This document shows, piece after piece, positions 46,647 through 55,389 of a stretch of 64,000 nt of DNA. The number at the start of each line of letters is the position of its first letter. Within the stretch, counting starts at the first letter, position 1. Both the position numbers and the translations under genes were made by a program. Origin of the DNA: Pseudomonadota bacterium (lineage in GTDB: Bacteria; Desulfobacterota; Desulfovibrionia; Desulfovibrionales; Desulfomicrobiaceae); the NCBI GenBank assembly GCA_018902545.1, contig JAHIQM010000016.1:248001-312000 (forward strand), read 5' to 3'. Below the pieces are notes generated by a model, which saw only the letters and a program-made list of their open reading frames with translations, was not told where the DNA came from and made no database searches.

Positions 46647-47819
46647 ATGACAATACCAGCCCCCGTCAAAATACGCGCCCTGCTCATCCTGGCCCTGCTC
46701 GCGGCCTTTCCGCCCCTGTCCACGGACATGTATCTGCCGGCCCTGCCCGGCATGGCCGCGAACTGGCAGACCACGGAAGCGGTCATCAACCTGACCCTGG
46801 TCGGCTTCTTCGTCAGCTTCAGTCTGGCCCTGCTCTTCTACGGCCCCCTCTCGGATCGCTACGGCCGCAAACCCGTGCTCCTGGGCGGCATCTCCATCTA
46901 TGTGCTGGCCTGCCTGGCCTGCGCCCAGGCGGGGAGCCCTACGGCCCTGATCGTGGGCCGCGTGCTGCAGGGCATTGGCGCGGCCTCGGCCTCGACCCTG
47001 TCCCTGGCCATGACCAAGGACTATTTCGTGGGCGCGGAACGGGAAAAAGCCCTGGCGCACATGGCTGTCATCGTCTCCCTGGCTCCCATGCTCGCGCCGG
47101 TGCTCGGCGGACTCATGCTCGCCTTCTCCCACTGGTCGGCCATCTTTTACACCCAGTCGCTCCTTGGCGTGATCGCCCTGTGCGGGGTATGGAGACTCAG
47201 AGAACCCGCCCCGGCCACAACGCGCACCCTCGGCCAGGTCATGGGCAGCTACCTCAGGCTGATGTGCAACCTGCGCTTCATGACCCTGTGTACCCTCATC
47301 GCACTTGGGATGACGCCGCTTTTCTGCTTCATCGGCGGGTCGTCCTTCATATTCGTGACCTATTTCGGCCTTACCGAGCAGGAGTACAGCTACTTCTTCG
47401 CCTTCAATTCCGCAGCGCTGATGCTCGGATTCTGGATCTGCGGCCGATTGCTGAAACGCATTCCCGGCTTTCGCATCATCCTCTTCGGCTATGCCGGGAT
47501 TCTGGTCAGCTCCACGGTTCTGTTCTTCTGTTCCGATCTTGGCCCCTGGGGCATGGCCCTGCCCATGGCCGGTCTGACCTTAAGCCTTGGCATGTCGCGC
47601 CCCCCGAGCAGCAACTTCCTGCTGGAACAGGTCAAGAACGACGCGGGCTCGGCCGCCTCGCTGATCATGTTCACCTATTTCGTGGGCGGTGCCACAGCCA
47701 TGTGGTTCATCGCCCTGTCCTGGGACAACAAGATAACGACCCTGGCCCTGGTGGGCATGGCCACGAGCGCACTGGTGCTGATGCTGTTGCCGAGACTGGG
47801 CCGAGCGCAGCAAGAGTGA
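46647..47819 (+). CDS. Bcr/CflA-family MFS drug exporter
   Basis: The 390-residue protein has 12 predicted helices and typical MFS motif A-like GPLSDRYGRKPVLLGG. The N-terminal STDMYLPALPGMA is a mark of the Bcr/CflA/CmlA group of DHA1 exporters. Bicyclomycin or chloramphenicol-type substrates are known for the group, but the one here is unknown. Confidence 0.9.
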   Translation: MTIPAPVKIRALLILALLAAFPPLSTDMYLPALPGMAANWQTTEAVINLTLVGFFVSFSLALLFYGPLSDRYGRKPVLLGGISIYVLACLACAQAGSPTALIVGRVLQGIGAASASTLSLAMTKDYFVGAEREKALAHMAVIVSLAPMLAPVLGGLMLAFSHWSAIFYTQSLLGVIALCGVWRLREPAPATTRTLGQVMGSYLRLMCNLRFMTLCTLIALGMTPLFCFIGGSSFIFVTYFGLTEQEYSYFFAFNSAALMLGFWICGRLLKRIPGFRIILFGYAGILVSSTVLFFCSDLGPWGMALPMAGLTLSLGMSRPPSSNFLLEQVKNDAGSAASLIMFTYFVGGATAMWFIALSWDNKITTLALVGMATSALVLMLLPRLGRAQQE

Positions 47820-47871
47820 TGATTTAAGTTAATGCGGGGCTGTTGAGATGCTCAGAGATGGTCTTCAGCGG

Positions 47872-48879
47872 TTATTCATTGGCCTGATCCGCCAGAAACT
47901 GCCGCCCCTTTTCGGTCAGACGGTATTTCTGCAAGCGGCTGCTGGGTTTGGCGGGGAGGGTCATTTCAATCAGGCCACCGTCCAGCGCGGGCCTGAGATA
48001 CCGCTCGCGGAACGATTTGCGATCACGCAGCCCTAAGGCGGACTGCAGGACTTCGCGGCTCATCTCCGCTCGCATCGCCGCAAGGAGTTCGCCGACCTGG
48101 GGGGTGACCTGGGGGGTGACTTGGGGGGTGACGGTGGACAAGGTCTCCAGAATCATCTGCAGCATGAAGGTCACAAACGGAGCGGAATCGGCCTGACCGG
48201 AGCTCTCCTGCAAGGCCTGATAATAATTTTGCTGGTGGTCGAAAACGAGGCTTTCCACCGGCATATCCGCGAACAGCGGATTCCAGTGCGCCAGAATCAG
48301 GCTCTGCCACAGACGCCCCATACGGCCGTTACCGTCGGCAAAGGGGTGAATGAACTCGAACTCATAATGAAAGACCGAAGCGGCGATGAGCGGATGGACA
48401 TCTGTCGCCGCCAGCCAGCTAAACAGATCGCCCATGAGCTGCGGAACCCGACCCGCCGGAGGCGCCATGTGAACCACCCGCTGACCCGCCATCACCCCCA
48501 CGCCGCCACTCCTGTACCTGCCCGCTTCGTCGATCAGACCAGACATCAGGATACGATGCGCTTCGAGCACGTCCGTTTCGCATGCCGGACGCCAGGTTCC
48601 AAAAAAATCATACGCAGCCAGCGCGTTTTTCACCTCCTGCACCTCGCGGGGCGGAGCAATGACCCGCTGGCCATCCAGGATCGCAGTGATCTGCGCTTCA
48701 CTCAGTGTATTACCCTCAATGGCAAGGGAGCCGTGAATGGTGCGGACGCGGTTGATGCGCCGCAGTCGCAACGCGCCAGCCTGCTGCGTGAGCGCGGTCA
48801 GCCGCCCGACAACCTCGCTGATCCCGGCGACCAGATTCAGAATCTGCGGAGTAATCGTAAAGGGCGGCCGGTATTTCAT
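47872..48879 (-). CDS. Fic-family protein (AMP transferase)
   Basis: The 335-residue protein has the Fic motif HPFADGNGRMGR near residues 178-189 and an N-terminal inhibitory helix with S-x3-EGN (SLAIEGNTLSEAQ), so it looks like an auto-inhibited class II Fic enzyme that can AMPylate a target. A C-terminal winged-helix part follows. Between them is TPQVTPQVTPQV, encoded by a 12-bp tandem repeat. Downstream neighbours are broken island genes, so its partner may be lost. Confidence 0.9.
   Translation of the reverse strand: MKYRPPFTITPQILNLVAGISEVVGRLTALTQQAGALRLRRINRVRTIHGSLAIEGNTLSEAQITAILDGQRVIAPPREVQEVKNALAAYDFFGTWRPACETDVLEAHRILMSGLIDEAGRYRSGGVGVMAGQRVVHMAPPAGRVPQLMGDLFSWLAATDVHPLIAASVFHYEFEFIHPFADGNGRMGRLWQSLILAHWNPLFADMPVESLVFDHQQNYYQALQESSGQADSAPFVTFMLQMILETLSTVTPQVTPQVTPQVGELLAAMRAEMSREVLQSALGLRDRKSFRERYLRPALDGGLIEMTLPAKPSSRLQKYRLTEKGRQFLADQANE
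48098..48133. repeat. 12-bp tandem repeat inside fic
   Basis: Three units of about GGGGTGACCTGG (with one C/T change) encode TPQV three times. Unit length is a multiple of three, so changes in copy number keep the frame. Confidence 0.85.
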
Positions 48880-49241
48880 TGCCTATCCTCTTGATCTTGG
48901 ACGCACTGACGCGGTAACTCGAAAAAGGTGAACACTTGTGATTGCTGTACAAATCTGTCTTCGCAACAATCGGAGATGATGGCATCCAGGTTGTAGAACT
49001 TGCGGGTACGTTCCACCCGCCGGGCCCCTTCGGTTTGAACTTGTAAGAACTCCTTACAGGTTGCCGCCTCATGCAATTCATCGTCCGCATACACCTTTTT
49101 CAGGTGCATGGTGATATTCTGGGGCTTCACCTGAAACAGTTCCGCCATCTGCGCCTGGGTCAGCCAGACGGTGTCGCCTTCCAGAGTCACTTGAACAGGG
49201 TTGGGAGCGTCCGGGTCTTCGTAGATGATGATCTCGCTCAT
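48876..49241 (-). pseudogene. truncated RhuM-family protein
   Basis: The first 100 residues or so follow the RhuM family (IIIYEDPDAPNPVQVTLEGD, WLTQAQMAELFQVKPQNITMHLKKV, CKEFLQVQTEGARRVERTRKFYNLDAIIS; each piece read separately). After LDAIIS the sequence leaves the family, and about 200 residues normally found are missing. It overlaps the start of fic. RhuM genes are often found in type I restriction loci. Confidence 0.75.
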
Positions 49242-49245
49242 GGCC

Positions 49246-49500
49246 GCGCCACTCCAAAGGCCTGGGCCAAGACGGGCGTTGCTGCCGAAAGCGGCGGACA
49301 GTTTGTCGTAGGCCTCCTCGCGCAGTTCGTCACGATCGCAGAGGAAGAGAGCAGGTTTGCTTTGCGCCAACGTCCTTTTGGGCCGGTCGGTTCCACTGGG
49401 GGGGTGTTTCCATCTTGATGCGCTGGTGATCGGTGTATCCCTTGTCACGCAGCACGGGGTCGATTAGGAAAAAGCGGGTTTCCTGCTCATTGTAGCTCAT
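49246..49500 (-). pseudogene. type I restriction enzyme R subunit (hsdR) fragments
   Basis: The piece starting at 49500 reads NEQETRFFLIDPVLRDKGY, like the N-terminus of HsdR. In another frame follows KPALFLCDRDELREEAYDKL, like a helicase-domain segment of the same family. Most of the roughly 900-residue protein is deleted and the two pieces are out of frame. With rhuM and fic it marks a decayed restriction island. Confidence 0.6.
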
Positions 49501-49857
49501 CTGTCGCCACACCTCCTGAACCGTTCAATATCGGCAGCGGTGCCTTTCCCAAAGTTGAGCAATGCCCTATAGCATGACAATCCTCAAACCCGACACGCAG
49601 CTTTTACCTAAACAATCCTGACTGTCTCGGGATCAGTTTGACCATGGTCGAACACTCCGCAAGCAGTCGATTCATCACTCCACAGAACACCCACGCAACA
49701 CGGTTGATCGTAATTAAAAACAACCAATAACCTATATTACCCCTCATACACTGCGCAAGCTATTATTTAATAAGGATTTTACCGTACATCCTAAGTACCC
49801 CCTGAGCACTGCCACAGATCAGCATGAAACTCCGCAACCTTCTGAACAAAAACAAAA
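49501..49857. other. AT-rich intergenic region without a gene
   Basis: This stretch is clearly richer in A and T than the flanks and has no ORF with family resemblance, no RNA and no clear repeat. It is likely further debris of the island upstream. Confidence 0.5.
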
Positions 49858-49894
49858 GAACCCGCCAAAGACTTTTTCGTCTTTGGCGGGTTCG
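49857..49894 (-). terminator. terminator after tRNA-Lys
   Basis: GAACCCGCCAAAGAC and GTCTTTGGCGGGTTC make a 15-bp stem with a 6-base loop. On the minus strand it is followed by TTTTGTTTTTG, so it ends the tRNA transcript. Confidence 0.9.
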
Positions 49895-49904
49895 TAAGTG
49901 CAGA

Positions 49905-49980
49905 TGGTGGGCCAACAAGGAATCGAACCTTGAACCTGCTGATTAAGAGTCAGATGCTCTACCAATTGAGCTATTGGCCC
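49905..49980 (-). tRNA. tRNA-Lys (CTT)
   Basis: The 76-base minus-strand gene folds as a cloverleaf: acceptor GGGCCAA/TTGGCCC, D-arm with GCTCAATTGGTAGAGC, anticodon loop CTCTTAA (anticodon CTT, codon AAG), T-arm CAAGG-TTCGATT-CCTTG, and encoded CCA. Confidence 0.95.
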
Positions 49981-50089
49981 GTCAGGTCGGAATATGCGAA
50001 GCATGTCAATAGATTAGACATGAAAACGAGTTTCGCGCCGACAACGAAGAGGCTTCTACGGTTTTCCCCGATGTGCGTCAAGGGGCAAA

Positions 50090-50130
50090 TTAGTGAATAG
50101 TGAATGGTGAATGGTGAATGGTGAATGAAG
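50090..50130. repeat. heptamer tandem repeat TGAATGG
   Basis: Four to five units of GTGAATGG-type sequence stand in a row. A related block in the opposite sense (CCGTTCACCATTCACTGTTCACC) stands at about 50246-50270, so the two could pair. The other 200 bases of 49981-50274 hold no gene I can support. Confidence 0.75.
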
Positions 50131-50274
50131 AAAAAAGAGGGACGAGGCAGCGCAACCATTCAAAATAAAAGTGATTTCTTTTCACGGCCAGCTGTTCGGA
50201 TTCCAGGTTCCCCCAGAACAACCTCCGCCCTGCCTTTGTCCAATCACCGTTCACCATTCACTGTTCACCAGAAA

Positions 50275-50529
50275 TCAAAGCAGGTACTTGACTCCTTCGC
50301 AATCCGACAAGGCCCGGCTCAGGGCGTCAAGCTGCTCCCGGTTCTCGATGCACATGCGCACGGTGTACGTCACGTACGAACCGTTGCGGGAAACGTTGCT
50401 GGCGCACGGAGTTTCGACAAAACCATGGGCGTTTATCACCCCGCAAATGGCCGCGAAAGCCTCGTCAGTCCGCGTGGCGATTATTTTGTATTCCCAGTGC
50501 AGGGGAAATTCGAGTTCCGGCTTGTTCAT
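50275..50529 (-). CDS. DUF493 (YbeD-like) protein
   Basis: The 84-residue ferredoxin-like fold protein has the family pattern FPLHWEYKIIATRTDEAF and SRNGSYVTYTVRMCIENREQLDALSRAL (each read in part). E. coli YbeD is thought to act with lipoate genes, but no such gene is here. ATG at 50529 follows AAGGAG. Confidence 0.82.
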   Translation of the reverse strand: MNKPELEFPLHWEYKIIATRTDEAFAAICGVINAHGFVETPCASNVSRNGSYVTYTVRMCIENREQLDALSRALSDCEGVKYLL

Positions 50530-50651
50530 CGGGGCTCCTTGTTGACGGAAGTGTGCGGGGCGGCTAGTCCAAGGACCAGCGTCCGTGACGGACTCCATGG
50601 CCCAAGCTTTTTCGGACAGTCAACCCCAAATTTCCACAGGGCGAGGTGCGG

Positions 50652-51872
50652 ATGGAATCCATCCGGGAACTTTATCGCATTGGCGCAGGTCCTTCCAGCA
50701 GCCACACCATGGGGCCAAAGCTCGCCGCAGAGCAGTTTCGGACCCGTGCACACGGGGCGGCATCGTATCAGGTAGTCCTGTACGAGAGCCTGGCCGCCAC
50801 CGGCAAGGGGCATCTGACCGACAAGGCCCTCCGCGAAGCCCTCTCGCCCTACCCGGTGGAGATCGTCTGGGCCCAGGACCGGCAAAGGCCGGAGCACCCC
50901 AACGCCATGGATTTCAGCGCCCTGGACGAGAGCGGGAAGATCCTCGACACCTGGACCGTGTTCAGTATCGGCGGCGGTGCCCTGCGCGACCGGGAGTCGA
51001 CCTTCGCCACGCCGGAAGTCTATCCCCTGCGCAGCCTCACGGAAATCATGGACCTCTGCGCCGAGGAAGGCATCACCTACTGGGAGTTCGTTTCCCGCCA
51101 CGAAGGCGATGACATCTGGATGTTTTTCGAAGGGATCTGGACAGCCATGCAGGACTGCATGGAACGCGGCCTGAACACCGAAGGAGTGCTGCCCGGCAGC
51201 CTGTGCCTTGCCCGCAAGGCCAGTTCCTACCATCAGAAGACCCTGCTTGGCGGAGCGGAGATGCGCCGCACGGGCCTGCTGGCAGCCTACGCACTGGCGG
51301 TGTCCGAGGAGAACGCCTCCGGCGGGACCGTGGTCACGGCCCCGACCTGCGGTGCCAGCGGGGTGCTGCCCTCGGTGCTGCGCTACCTGGGGGAAACCAT
51401 GGGTTTGCGGCCCAGGGCCATTCTGCAGGCGCTGGCCACGGCCGGGCTCATTGGCCTGATCATCAAGAACAACGCGTCCATCTCCGGGGCCGAGGTCGGG
51501 TGCCAGGGTGAGGTCGGCTCGGCCTGCGCCATGGCCGCGGCGGCCGCCGCCCAGCTTATGGGCGGCACCATCCGCCAGATCGAGTACGCTGCCGAGATGG
51601 GGCTTGAACATCACCTGGGCCTGACCTGCGACCCCGTGGGCGGGCTGGTCCAGATACCCTGCATCGAACGCAACGCCATGGCCGCCTCCAAGGCCGTGAG
51701 CATCGCGCACATGGCGCTTTTATCCGACGGCTCCCACCGCATCCCCTTTGACGAAGTGGTGCGAGTCATGAAAGAGACAGGACACGACCTGCCCAGCCTC
51801 TACCGGGAAACCTCCCACGGAGGCCTGGCCAAGGCATATGGCGAACGCAAGGAAAAACGAGGATCCGCATGA
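50652..51872 (+). CDS. sdaA: L-serine ammonia-lyase, iron-sulfur type
   Basis: The 406-residue single-chain enzyme turns L-serine into pyruvate and ammonia with a 4Fe-4S cluster. The beta domain has GPSSSHTMGPKLAAEQF near residues 13-29. The alpha domain has TAPTCGASGVLPSVLR and GCQGEVGSACAMAAAA; these hold cluster Cys. ATG at 50652 fits the GAGG site; a GTG two codons earlier is possible. The next gene overlaps its stop. Confidence 0.94.
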   Translation: MESIRELYRIGAGPSSSHTMGPKLAAEQFRTRAHGAASYQVVLYESLAATGKGHLTDKALREALSPYPVEIVWAQDRQRPEHPNAMDFSALDESGKILDTWTVFSIGGGALRDRESTFATPEVYPLRSLTEIMDLCAEEGITYWEFVSRHEGDDIWMFFEGIWTAMQDCMERGLNTEGVLPGSLCLARKASSYHQKTLLGGAEMRRTGLLAAYALAVSEENASGGTVVTAPTCGASGVLPSVLRYLGETMGLRPRAILQALATAGLIGLIIKNNASISGAEVGCQGEVGSACAMAAAAAAQLMGGTIRQIEYAAEMGLEHHLGLTCDPVGGLVQIPCIERNAMAASKAVSIAHMALLSDGSHRIPFDEVVRVMKETGHDLPSLYRETSHGGLAKAYGERKEKRGSA

Positions 51873-52807
51873 AGAGAGACGAAGAAGATTTCGACGAACT
51901 GCCTGCCGCCAGGGAAGCTGACGAACCGACCACCCGTGGCAAGGAGCTGAAACTCTTCACGATGTGTCTGAAAAAATTCATAAAGAAGATTTTTCAGCAC
52001 ATGGTTGCGACCCGTTTCGCCTCCTGGAAGGAACTGGCTATCCACGACCAGGACGGCCTGGCCTATCCTATCTACAATTACGTTCTCGACGCCGCCGATC
52101 CCCGGCTGCGGCAGACCTACACCGGATTCGGTCTGGAAATAGACGGGGGAACGCTTTTGGCGGACCTGTCCGTCTCCGCCATCCTGGAAGAGGAAGGCTC
52201 CATTGGCCTTGAATTCTACTTGTACGAGACCACGTCCATCGTGCCCTATGTGTGCGAGGATTTCGAAGCCGTGGAAAACGAGCGGCCGGACATATCCCAT
52301 TTCCGCAAAATCAACCACGTCGATTTCGAGACGCTCTACGACGAATTAAAGAGCAGCAACATCTTCGATGACATCTATTACGAGCTTAACAAATCCATCC
52401 TGCTCATCGAGCTTTCCGAGCGCGAAACCCTGGCGCAGATGAAGAAGAGCAGCCTGAAGATCATTTCCGGCATCTTTGCGCGCGCCAAGTCCATCTCCAA
52501 CCTGAACACCATCACCAACACCGACATCAAGGAATTCAAGCTGGATTTCGAGATCGAAGGGCGCAAATTCTCCCTCGTGGTCTTGAACGGCCACGACGCC
52601 GATAACCTGCCCGTCTACTCTTCCGTGCTGACCATGCCCGAGTACAAATCCGTGGCGCAGTACGTGGACCTGGACACCCTGTACGAGAAACTCCTCAAAG
52701 TGATGCGTGCCAAAAACATCGCCGATCCTGAAGCGGGCCTTCTTGAAGCGCTGAAGCCCCACGACCGTGCAGCACAAAACGCAGTGGCAACAGCACTCGG
52801 TCAATGA
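51869..52807 (+). CDS. hypothetical protein, 312 aa
   Basis: I do not recognise this protein. It is soluble and acidic at the N-terminus (KRDEEDFDELPAAREADE), then mixed alpha/beta, with a basic patch LKKFIKKIFQHMV near residue 35. It overlaps the sdaA stop by 4 bases, so translation is coupled, yet no link with serine breakdown can be read. Confidence 0.72.
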   Translation: MKRDEEDFDELPAAREADEPTTRGKELKLFTMCLKKFIKKIFQHMVATRFASWKELAIHDQDGLAYPIYNYVLDAADPRLRQTYTGFGLEIDGGTLLADLSVSAILEEEGSIGLEFYLYETTSIVPYVCEDFEAVENERPDISHFRKINHVDFETLYDELKSSNIFDDIYYELNKSILLIELSERETLAQMKKSSLKIISGIFARAKSISNLNTITNTDIKEFKLDFEIEGRKFSLVVLNGHDADNLPVYSSVLTMPEYKSVAQYVDLDTLYEKLLKVMRAKNIADPEAGLLEALKPHDRAAQNAVATALGQ

Positions 52808-52936
52808 CCAGTCGCTGCATGAACTGGCGCATCCTTGACCGGAGTCATTAAAACGCTATACATTAAATACATGTCTCGCTTCCCATGCGTGGCAGAAATA
52901 AACCCGTGATTTCAAATTGCAACCCAGGAGCCTCTT

Positions 52937-53407
52937 ATGCGCAATAACAAAACGATGCTCATTCTTTGCATTTTCCTCATCGCAAGCACAGGCTTGCTGA
53001 CATCTTGCGCTTCCAGCCGCTCGGGACAGGTCTATTCCCGTGATCAGGCCCGCCAAGAGATGCGCGTCAACTACGGCACCGTGCGCGACGTTCGCGCCGT
53101 GCAGATCGAAGGCACGCAGTCCGGTGTCGGAGCGGTGGGAGGCGGCGTGACCGGAGGCGTGCTCGGCAGCATGGTCGGCGGTGGCCGTGGCCAGGTGCTG
53201 GGCGCGGTGGTTGGCGCGCTGGGCGGCGCGGCAGTCGGTGCCATGGCCGAGGAAGGCGTGACCAAGAAAAACGGCCTCGAAATCACAGTGGAACTGGATA
53301 CGGGTGAAATAGTGACCGTGGTTCAAGAAGCGGACATGCAGTTCTACGCAGGCGAACGGGTCCGTCTGCTGCGTGCCAACGACGGCTCGTCCCGCGTGCA
53401 GAAATAA
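52937..53407 (+). CDS. glycine-zipper outer-membrane lipoprotein (SlyB/Pcp-like)
   Basis: The 156-residue protein has a lipoprotein signal with lipobox LTSC (Cys near residue 24). A glycine-zipper 2TM stretch follows (GAVGGGVTGGVLGSMVGGG and VLGAVVGALGGAAVGAMAEE). The C-terminal part VELDTGEIVTVVQ is typical of the SlyB/Pcp family. CAGGAGCC precedes the ATG. Confidence 0.87.
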   Translation: MRNNKTMLILCIFLIASTGLLTSCASSRSGQVYSRDQARQEMRVNYGTVRDVRAVQIEGTQSGVGAVGGGVTGGVLGSMVGGGRGQVLGAVVGALGGAAVGAMAEEGVTKKNGLEITVELDTGEIVTVVQEADMQFYAGERVRLLRANDGSSRVQK

Positions 53408-53453
53408 CTTTTTCGAACGCTTTTGGCTGACTGCTCAAAAATACAAAATTCAC

Positions 53454-53576
53454 AGGCCGTTCAAAAATGGTGAGATGCAAGGAAGCGAAAAAATCCAGGA
53501 CGCGCAGTGTATTAAGCATACATAAGCGGTCTGGATTTTTTCGCTGACGCAGCAGATTGCCGTTTTTGAGCGGCCT
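53454..53576. repeat. 123-bp long inverted repeat (GGCCGTTCAAAAA type)
   Basis: AGGCCGTTCAAAAATGG at the left pairs with CCGTTTTTGAGCGGCCT at the right (17 bp, two G-U on the plus strand). An internal perfect 15-bp stem AGCGAAAAAATCCAG/CTGGATTTTTTCGCT closes a loop with a small GTAT/ATAC stem. I recall similar elements between genes in several deltaproteobacteria. It ends 5 bases before the ribosome site of the next gene. Confidence 0.85.
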
Positions 53577-53590
53577 ATCAGGAGATGAAG

Positions 53591-54073
53591 ATGGAGCTCT
53601 CGCTCGTACCCATCAAGAACCCAAACTCCCTCAATCTCATCCTGGGGATGTCCCACTTCATCAAGACCGTGGAAGACGTGCATGAGGCGATGGTCAACAC
53701 CGTGCCCGGGGCAAAGTTCGGACTGGCTTTCTGTGAAGCATCGGACGTCTGCCTGATCCGGACCTCGGGCACGGATCCCGAACTGGTGGAACTGGCCACA
53801 AAGAACGCCCAGGCCATCTCCGCCGGGCACAGCTTCATTCTCTTCATGCGCGACATGTTCCCGGTCAATGTTGTCAACACCATCCAGAACGTGCCCGAAG
53901 TGGTCCGCCTGTTCTGCGCCACAGCCAACCCCGTGCAGGTCATCGTGGCCCAGACGGATCAGGGGCGGGGCATTCTCGGCGTGGTCGACGGATTCGCGTC
54001 CAAGGGCGTTGAGACGGACGCCGACAAGGAAAAGCGCACGAAATTCCTGCGCATGATCGGCTACAAGTTCTGA
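53591..54073 (+). CDS. adenosine-specific kinase-family protein (PF04008)
   Basis: The 160-residue protein matches the family in VVNTIQNVPEVVRLFCATANPVQVIVAQ (read in parts), QGRGILGVVDGFASKGVE and the C-terminus RKFLRMIGYKF-like. Archaeal members bind adenosine; the role in bacteria is unclear. ATG at 53591 is 6 bases after GGAG, better than the one at 53585. The REC-kinase gene starts 1 base after its stop. Confidence 0.88.
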   Translation: MELSLVPIKNPNSLNLILGMSHFIKTVEDVHEAMVNTVPGAKFGLAFCEASDVCLIRTSGTDPELVELATKNAQAISAGHSFILFMRDMFPVNVVNTIQNVPEVVRLFCATANPVQVIVAQTDQGRGILGVVDGFASKGVETDADKEKRTKFLRMIGYKF

Positions 54074-54074
54074 C

Positions 54075-55310
54075 ATGCAGGCTTCGCGGCCAAAACGCCC
54101 AACAACTGTCCTGGTGGTGGACGATGACCCGTTCATCCGCGCCACCACCCGGGCCAGCCTCCGCACCCGTGGATTCACCATCCTGGAGGCCGGCAACGGC
54201 CAGGAGGGCCTGGACATGTTCCAGGCCCACGGGCCGGATCTGCTTATCGTCGATCTGAAGATGCCGGTCATGGACGGCCTGGAGCTTCTTGCCAGGCTGT
54301 CCGGAGTCATGCCACGCACCCCGGTGCTGGTGGTTTCGGGCGAGGGTGGCCTTGATGAAGCGGTGGAAGCCCTGCGCCTGGGTGCCTGGGACTATCTGGT
54401 CAAGCCCATCGTCTCGCCTACGGTGCTCCTGCACGCCGTGGACAAGGCCCTGGAGCGGGCCGCGCTGATCCGCGAGAACGAGGACTACAAGCTCAACCTC
54501 GAACGTCAGGTGAGCCAGCGCACCCTCGAACTGGAAAAAGCCAACCGGGAGCTTGAACACCAGTTCCTCAAGCAGCAAAAGCTCGGCGTCATCGGCACCC
54601 TGGCCGGGGGCATGGCCCACGACTTCAACAACATCCTCTCCTCCATCGTCTTCTCCACCGAACTCATTCGCGGGGCCGTCGACGCGGGCGAAGCCCCGGA
54701 GCAGGAAGACCTGGACCGCATCCTGCGCGTCTGCCAGCGCGGCACCTCGCTCATCCGCAGCGTGTTGCACTTCACCGGCAAGATGCACGAGGAATTCACA
54801 AATTTTTCCGTACGCGACACGATGATCGAAACCCTGGATATCATCCGGGGCACGACAAACACGCGCATTGAGATCAGAACCACGTTGGACCACAGCCTGG
54901 GCACGCTGTTCGGCGATCCGGTCCACCTGCAGCAGATCCTCATGAACCTGACCAACAACGCCATCCATGCCCTCGCAGGCACGGAGGAGCCGCGCATCGA
55001 GATCGCAGCCACGGTGTACCATGACCTGCACCCGGAGCTCATGCTCACCGACCCCCAAAGCATGCTCGTGGTCATAAGCGTGAACGACAACGGCCCAGGC
55101 GTGCCGGAAGAGCATCTGCCCAGGCTGTGCGAGCCCTTCTTCACCACCAAGACCCAGGACGAAGGGACCGGGCTCGGTCTTTTCGTCACCCAGAAGATCG
55201 TGAAGACGCTGCGCGGGAAGCTGCTCTTCTCGCGCAACGAGGAAGGCGGCACCACGGTGCGTGTCTGCCTGCCCGTAACCCGCGTCCAGTTCCAGGATCA
55301 CGCCAACTGA
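54075..55310 (+). CDS. REC-histidine kinase
   Basis: The 411-residue cytoplasmic protein has a receiver domain (VVDDDP, phospho-Asp60 in LLIVDLKMPVMDG, Lys in LVKPI), a coiled coil (about 125-170), a HisKA-like domain with GMAHDFNNILSS (His near 182), and HATPase_c with NLTNNAIHAL, DNGPGVPEEH and GTGLGLFVTQ. The order REC-kinase suggests it is tuned by another kinase. No DNA-binding partner is adjacent. Confidence 0.9.
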   Translation: MQASRPKRPTTVLVVDDDPFIRATTRASLRTRGFTILEAGNGQEGLDMFQAHGPDLLIVDLKMPVMDGLELLARLSGVMPRTPVLVVSGEGGLDEAVEALRLGAWDYLVKPIVSPTVLLHAVDKALERAALIRENEDYKLNLERQVSQRTLELEKANRELEHQFLKQQKLGVIGTLAGGMAHDFNNILSSIVFSTELIRGAVDAGEAPEQEDLDRILRVCQRGTSLIRSVLHFTGKMHEEFTNFSVRDTMIETLDIIRGTTNTRIEIRTTLDHSLGTLFGDPVHLQQILMNLTNNAIHALAGTEEPRIEIAATVYHDLHPELMLTDPQSMLVVISVNDNGPGVPEEHLPRLCEPFFTTKTQDEGTGLGLFVTQKIVKTLRGKLLFSRNEEGGTTVRVCLPVTRVQFQDHAN

Positions 55311-55389
55311 AAGCGCTAAATTTGAAACATGCATTGCCTCACGCTTCGTCCGTCCTTATCTGACCTGCCAGAAGCAAAGGAGAATCATT

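Noticed and set aside
48098-48133. Possible CRISPR-like short repeats
   Set aside because: The 12-bp units have no spacers and encode TPQV in frame inside fic.
50090-50130. CRISPR or iteron array in the TGAATGG block
   Set aside because: Units are seven bases with no spacers and no replication gene is near.
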